Source: Acidimicrobiia bacterium (GTDB lineage Bacteria; Actinomycetota; Acidimicrobiia; Acidimicrobiales; Aldehydirespiratoraceae). From it: DNA of 9,325 nt. The stretch covers positions 1 through 9,325 of the forward strand of contig JAJDZO010000312.1 of NCBI GenBank assembly GCA_022824605.1, in the 5' to 3' direction. The translations under genes were made by a program, and so were the position numbers. The first letter of the stretch is position 1; the number at the start of each line of letters is the position of its first letter. Positions 6,826 to 9,325 of this stretch are shown one piece after another. Below the pieces are notes generated by a model. It searched no databases. It was not told where the DNA came from and worked only from the letters and a program-made list of their open reading frames with translations.

Positions 6826-8022
6826 ATGAGTCCGCCGCCGCGGCTGTCGATCCGGCAGGCTCGCCGGATAGCGCTAGCCGCTCAGGGATTCGCCGATCCG
6901 GCTCCCGCCGGCCGGGTGGATCGCCGCCACCTGCGACGGGTTATGGGCCGCATCAAGCTGTTGCAGCTCGATTCGGTGCCGGTGGTGATCCGCACGCAGT
7001 ACCTGCCTGCGTTCTCCCGGTTGGGCTGCTACGACGCCTCATTGTTGGATCGGATCGCGTACCGCGACGACGAATGGTTCGAGGCCTGGGCGCACGAGGC
7101 GTCGCTGCTGCCGGTGGACGACGAGCCCCTGCTGCGCTGGCAGAAGCAGCGGGCCGAGCAGGGCGACACCTGGAGGCATCTGGTGGAGGTGGCCCAGCGA
7201 GAGTCCGGATATGTGGCCGAGGTGCTGGCCCAGGTGAAGGAGCGCCCGCTCACCGCGGGGGAGTTGACCGATCCTCGCCGTCGCCAGGGCGAGTGGTGGG
7301 GGAGCCGGTCGCTGGGTTCGGTCGCGCTGGACTGGTTGTTCCGGATCGGCGCGGTGGGGATCCGTCGCCGGGGCAACTTCACCAAGGAGTTCGATCTGCT
7401 GGAGCGGATCGTGGCCCCCGAAGTGTTGGCCCGGCCAACGCCGTCTGCTGAGGAGGCCCAGCGTGAGCTGCTGGTTCGCTCGGGCGAGGCCCTAGGCGTG
7501 GGAACGGCCACCGATCTCATCGACTACTACCGCCTCGGAGTGCGTGAGGGCCGGGCCCGGCTGCGCGAAGTGGTGGAGGAGGGTCGCCTCCACACGGTGG
7601 AGGTGCAAGGCTGGACCGAGCCCGCCTACATGCACCCCGAGGCAAAGCTCCCGCGCTCCGTGAGCGGGCTCACCGTCCTCTCGCCGTTCGACCCGATCGT
7701 GTGGAACCGGCCCCGGGCGCTACGGCTGTGGGGCTTCGACTACCGCATCGAGATCTACGTCCCCGCCGCCAAGCGCGTCTACGGCTACTACGTCCTGCCG
7801 GTGCTCGATGGCGAAGAGCTCACAGCCCGCCTAGACCTCAAGACAGACCGATCAGCCCGTGCGCTGCACGTCCAAGCCGCCTACGCCGAACCCACCACCG
7901 ACCGCCAACAGCTAGCCGAACGCCTCCGCCCCCACCTTCAAGCACTAGCCCGTTTCGTCGGCGTGGAGGCCGTGAGCCACGGCAACCGAGGCGACCTCAT
8001 GCCCGCCCTCAAGCCTTCGTAG
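6826..8022 (+). CDS. YcaQ/AlkX-like winged-helix DNA glycosylase (HTH_42 family)
   Basis: A 398-residue member of the HTH_42 (formerly DUF1006) family. Its characterised members, E. coli YcaQ and Streptomyces AlkZ, excise alkylated bases and unhook DNA interstrand cross-links. E. coli YcaQ has about 410 residues, so this copy is full length. The N-terminal winged-helix part contains LLQLDSV, whose Q47-L48-D49 is the Q-hydrophobic-D version of the catalytic motif. As I recall, that version marks the broad YcaQ/AlkX branch, while AlkZ toxin self-resistance enzymes carry Q-hydrophobic-Q. The C-terminal signature YRIEIYVPAAKRVYGYYVLP (from nt 7741) is well conserved. No biosynthetic cluster is nearby, so general DNA repair is more likely than toxin self-resistance. 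The start ATG 6826 has no clear ribosome site; 138 bp separate it from leuS. The last 60 or so codons differ in codon use (see findings), and the end overlaps a convergent gene by 14 nt. Confidence 0.9.
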   Translation: MSPPPRLSIRQARRIALAAQGFADPAPAGRVDRRHLRRVMGRIKLLQLDSVPVVIRTQYLPAFSRLGCYDASLLDRIAYRDDEWFEAWAHEASLLPVDDEPLLRWQKQRAEQGDTWRHLVEVAQRESGYVAEVLAQVKERPLTAGELTDPRRRQGEWWGSRSLGSVALDWLFRIGAVGIRRRGNFTKEFDLLERIVAPEVLARPTPSAEEAQRELLVRSGEALGVGTATDLIDYYRLGVREGRARLREVVEEGRLHTVEVQGWTEPAYMHPEAKLPRSVSGLTVLSPFDPIVWNRPRALRLWGFDYRIEIYVPAAKRVYGYYVLPVLDGEELTARLDLKTDRSARALHVQAAYAEPTTDRQQLAERLRPHLQALARFVGVEAVSHGNRGDLMPALKPS

Positions 8023-8155
8023 GTACCCGTGTCTCCCGCCTTCGCGCCTCGGCGTAGAGCTGGGAGCGGGACTGCTTGCGGCGCTTGGCCAGACGGTCGG
8101 CCGCAGCGAACAGGGCATCGGGAATGGAGACGGCAACCTTCACCCTGCGAGTCAT
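8009..8155 (-). CDS. Short ribbon-helix-helix protein, probably a truncated antitoxin
   Basis: A 48-residue protein with a recognisable ribbon-helix-helix core: the strand RRVKVAVSIP (3-12), helix A around DALFAAADRLAKRR (13-26), and helix B in SRSQLYAEARRR (29-40). This resembles the DNA-binding head of MazE/CopG-type antitoxins, where the strand pair binds DNA as a dimer. Family members I know continue for another 20-40 residues after the LYAEA motif with an acidic tail that neutralises the toxin. Here only eight residues follow. No toxin gene lies on either side: the next gene is the divergent flavin-barrel gene, and the gene beyond its end is convergent and overlaps by 14 nt. It is either a relic or a stand-alone repressor. 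ATG 8155 is chosen because the RHH core starts right after it; a longer frame to 8527 is a shadow. The Shine-Dalgarno is poor. Confidence 0.65.
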   Translation of the reverse strand: MTRRVKVAVSIPDALFAAADRLAKRRKQSRSQLYAEARRRETRVPTKA

Positions 8156-8196
8156 GCCCGGTGACCCACTCGTGCGGGCGAGACGACTGGCTCGGC

Positions 8197-8202
8197 TAGC
8201 GT
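8197..8202 (+). promoter_or_regulatory. Possible -10 element for a leaderless transcript of the flavin-barrel gene
   Basis: TAGCGT fits TAnnnT and ends 7 nt before the ATG at 8210. The GGGGG between them directly abuts the ATG, too close to act as a normal Shine-Dalgarno. The geometry matches that before leuS. The evidence is a short motif only. Confidence 0.3.
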
Positions 8203-8209
8203 CTGGGGG

Positions 8210-8545
8210 ATGAGTGTTGCGGTTGCGCCGTCCGAGTTGGCCTCGGTTGCGGCTGCGCATGGGCCTACCGCCTTTGTGCTCACCGTGGGTGACGATGGGC
8301 GGACCCGGGTCATCCATGTGAAGGTCGACATCGACGGCCGGGGCGTGATCCGGGCTGTGGTCGGCCGGGGAGCGGCCGCCAATGCGGTAGCCCGACCCGA
8401 TGTGGTGGTGCTGTGGTCGCCCGCCGCCGACGGATTCAGCCTCATCGCCGACGGCATCGCCTCCGTTGACGGCGAGCCCCGCGGCGAGACCCCGATCACC
8501 ATCGAGGTCTCCTCCGCGGTCAGGCACCGTCCCGCCCCGCTCTGA
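8210..8545 (+). CDS. Small pyridoxamine 5'-phosphate oxidase-like (FMN/F420 split-barrel) protein
   Basis: A 111-residue single-domain protein of the split-barrel flavin-binding fold. The first strand pair is AFVLTVGDDGRTRVIHV (21-37), followed by RGAAANAVARPDVVVLW (53-69), the usual pattern of a conserved loop and strand, and a strand at FSLIADGIASV (76-86). Such small actinobacterial members bind FMN or F420, or have lost the cofactor; the sequence does not let me choose and the substrate is unknown. It is not a true PdxH, which is about twice as long. ATG 8210 sits immediately before the conserved region. The Nudix gene begins 14 nt after the stop, so the two probably share a transcript. 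Confidence 0.7.
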   Translation: MSVAVAPSELASVAAAHGPTAFVLTVGDDGRTRVIHVKVDIDGRGVIRAVVGRGAAANAVARPDVVVLWSPAADGFSLIADGIASVDGEPRGETPITIEVSSAVRHRPAPL

Positions 8546-8559
8546 GAGTCGCCCTCCCG

Positions 8560-9060
8560 GTGTCGTTTCTGATAAAGCGGCCGGCTGCCCGCTGTGTGCT
8601 GCTCGACGGTGCCGGCCGGGTGTTCCTGATCCGATCGGAGGATCCGATCGATCCGCACAAGCCGGAGTGGCTGGAGATACCCGGCGGCGGGATCGGCTAC
8701 GGCGAGGACTCGGCCAAGGCCTGCCTGCGGGAGCTGCACGAGGAGACCGGGATCACCGACGTCGAGATGGGGCCGTGCATCTGGACCCAGTACGTGGAGT
8801 ACACGTTCTGCGGCATGCGTTTCGAGTCGGACGAGCGCATCCACCTGGCCCGCTGCGATGGCGGCGAGTTCCGCCCCCGCGGCCTCGAAGCGCTCGAGGC
8901 GGCCGCCTTCATCGACGCCCGCTGGTGGACGCTCGACGAGTTGCTGGCCAACACCGAACCCACTGTCCCCGCCCGCCTGCGGGAGTTCCTTCCCGCGATT
9001 GTGGCCGGTGACCGGCCCGACCCGCCCATTGACATCTCGCCGCACCTGCCGTCCGCCTGA
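8560..9060 (+). CDS. Nudix hydrolase
   Basis: A 166-residue hydrolase of nucleoside diphosphates linked to another moiety, substrate unknown. The Nudix box is complete: G43-x5-E49-x7-R57-E58-L59-x-E61-E62-x-G64-I65, which holds the metal-binding glutamates. It is preceded by the usual first strand RPAARCVLLD (7-16) and IPGGG (40-44), and followed near the C-terminus by RWWTLDEL (121-128), a common Nudix ending. The start is GTG at 8560, with GAGAG about 10 nt upstream; no ATG is available before the conserved strand. It lies 14 nt after the flavin-barrel gene on the same strand. The pair may be concerned with damaged or flavin-type nucleotides, but that is only a guess from proximity. Confidence 0.92.
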   Translation: MSFLIKRPAARCVLLDGAGRVFLIRSEDPIDPHKPEWLEIPGGGIGYGEDSAKACLRELHEETGITDVEMGPCIWTQYVEYTFCGMRFESDERIHLARCDGGEFRPRGLEALEAAAFIDARWWTLDELLANTEPTVPARLREFLPAIVAGDRPDPPIDISPHLPSA

Positions 9061-9149
9061 CGTCGAGCGGCTGCCGGCAACATCAAACCGTCAACCACCT
9101 CGGGTGTGGCTAACCGCTTGAAGTTCGGACGCGGGACGCCGGCGCCCGG

Positions 9150-9325
9150 CTACCAGTCGTCGTTGCGGTCGGCCCGGTCGGCTGCGCTGACGCCGTAGCC
9201 GATGATGATCGACGGCAACAGCAGCAGCGATCCGATCACCAGCGTGACTGCGGCGATGGTGGCGGGAGCGGTGGTGAAGCCGGTCAGGAAGCCGGTCACG
9301 AACGCAGCCAGCGACACGAGGTACA
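9150..9325 (-). CDS. C-terminal part of a small membrane protein, function unknown
   Basis: An open frame enters from the right edge on the minus strand and ends at a TAG at 9150-9152, giving 57 visible residues. Two hydrophobic stretches are seen, about residues 1-18 (YLVSLAAFVTGFLTG) and 21-46 (ATIAAVTLVIGSLLLLPSII and on), separated by a short polar turn. The protein then ends in a charged tail (ADRADRNDDW). This looks like the last two membrane spans of a small integral membrane protein. The 5' part is outside the window and I do not recognise a family. It converges on the Nudix gene with 89 bp between them. Confidence 0.7.
   Translation of the reverse strand, partial: YLVSLAAFVTGFLTGFTTAPATIAAVTLVIGSLLLLPSIIIGYGVSAADRADRNDDW

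Noticed and set aside
8152..9045. 297-residue minus-strand frame across the flavin-barrel and Nudix genes
   Set aside because: Antisense to a perfect Nudix box and a recognisable split barrel; no domain in its own translation.
9061..9149. Terminator between the convergent Nudix and membrane protein genes
   Set aside because: Only a 4-bp stem (CACC/GGTG around 9096-9108) and no T-run; not enough to call.

Overview
The window is GC-rich throughout. Its coding regions are strongly G/C-biased at the third codon position, GTG starts are common, and genes overlap by GTGA or ATGA. The LeuRS, YcaQ-like and small flavin-barrel proteins look actinobacterial, and a lineage such as Acidimicrobiia would fit. 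That placement is an inference from style and protein families; no rRNA or other marker gene is present.

Left part (1-3642, minus strand): one tightly packed operon for corrinoid-dependent C1 transfer. In transcription order it encodes a corrinoid (B12) protein, a DUF1638 protein, a small protein of the family Pfam labels 'virulence factor' (PF13769-like), a pterin-binding methyltransferase of the AcsE/MtgA/MtrH type, and a corrinoid-activating [2Fe-2S]/ASKHA protein (RACo/RamA-like) that runs off the left edge. The first four genes overlap by 4 nt at each junction, so they are probably translationally coupled. Together they form a demethylation relay: a methyl group is loaded on the corrinoid protein by a substrate-specific enzyme, moved to tetrahydrofolate by the pterin methyltransferase, and the corrinoid is re-reduced by the activator when it is oxidised. 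The substrate-specific methyltransferase (MttB/MtgB/MtaB type) is not in the window, so the substrate cannot be read from it.

Divergent intergenic region (3643-3852): it holds a strong Shine-Dalgarno site for the corrinoid gene, two dyads of the form ACTGT-N3-(A/C)CAGT exactly 30 bp apart (candidate operators), and an imperfect 27-bp direct repeat with a 36-bp period. A possible leaderless promoter lies in front of leuS.

Right part (3853-9325): leuS (leucyl-tRNA synthetase) is followed by a YcaQ/AlkX-like DNA glycosylase gene. The tail of that gene overlaps a convergent 48-aa ribbon-helix-helix gene, which looks like an antitoxin DNA-binding head without its toxin-binding tail. Divergent from this are a small flavin split-barrel (PPOX-like) protein and a Nudix hydrolase, 14 nt apart. 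At the right edge is the C-terminus of a small membrane protein on the minus strand. These genes look like ordinary chromosomal genes with no obvious functional link to the C1 operon.

The best candidate for something less described is the C1 operon itself, with its two uncharacterised coupled proteins and the paired dyads upstream. No transposase, integrase, CRISPR array, tRNA or rRNA gene was seen.
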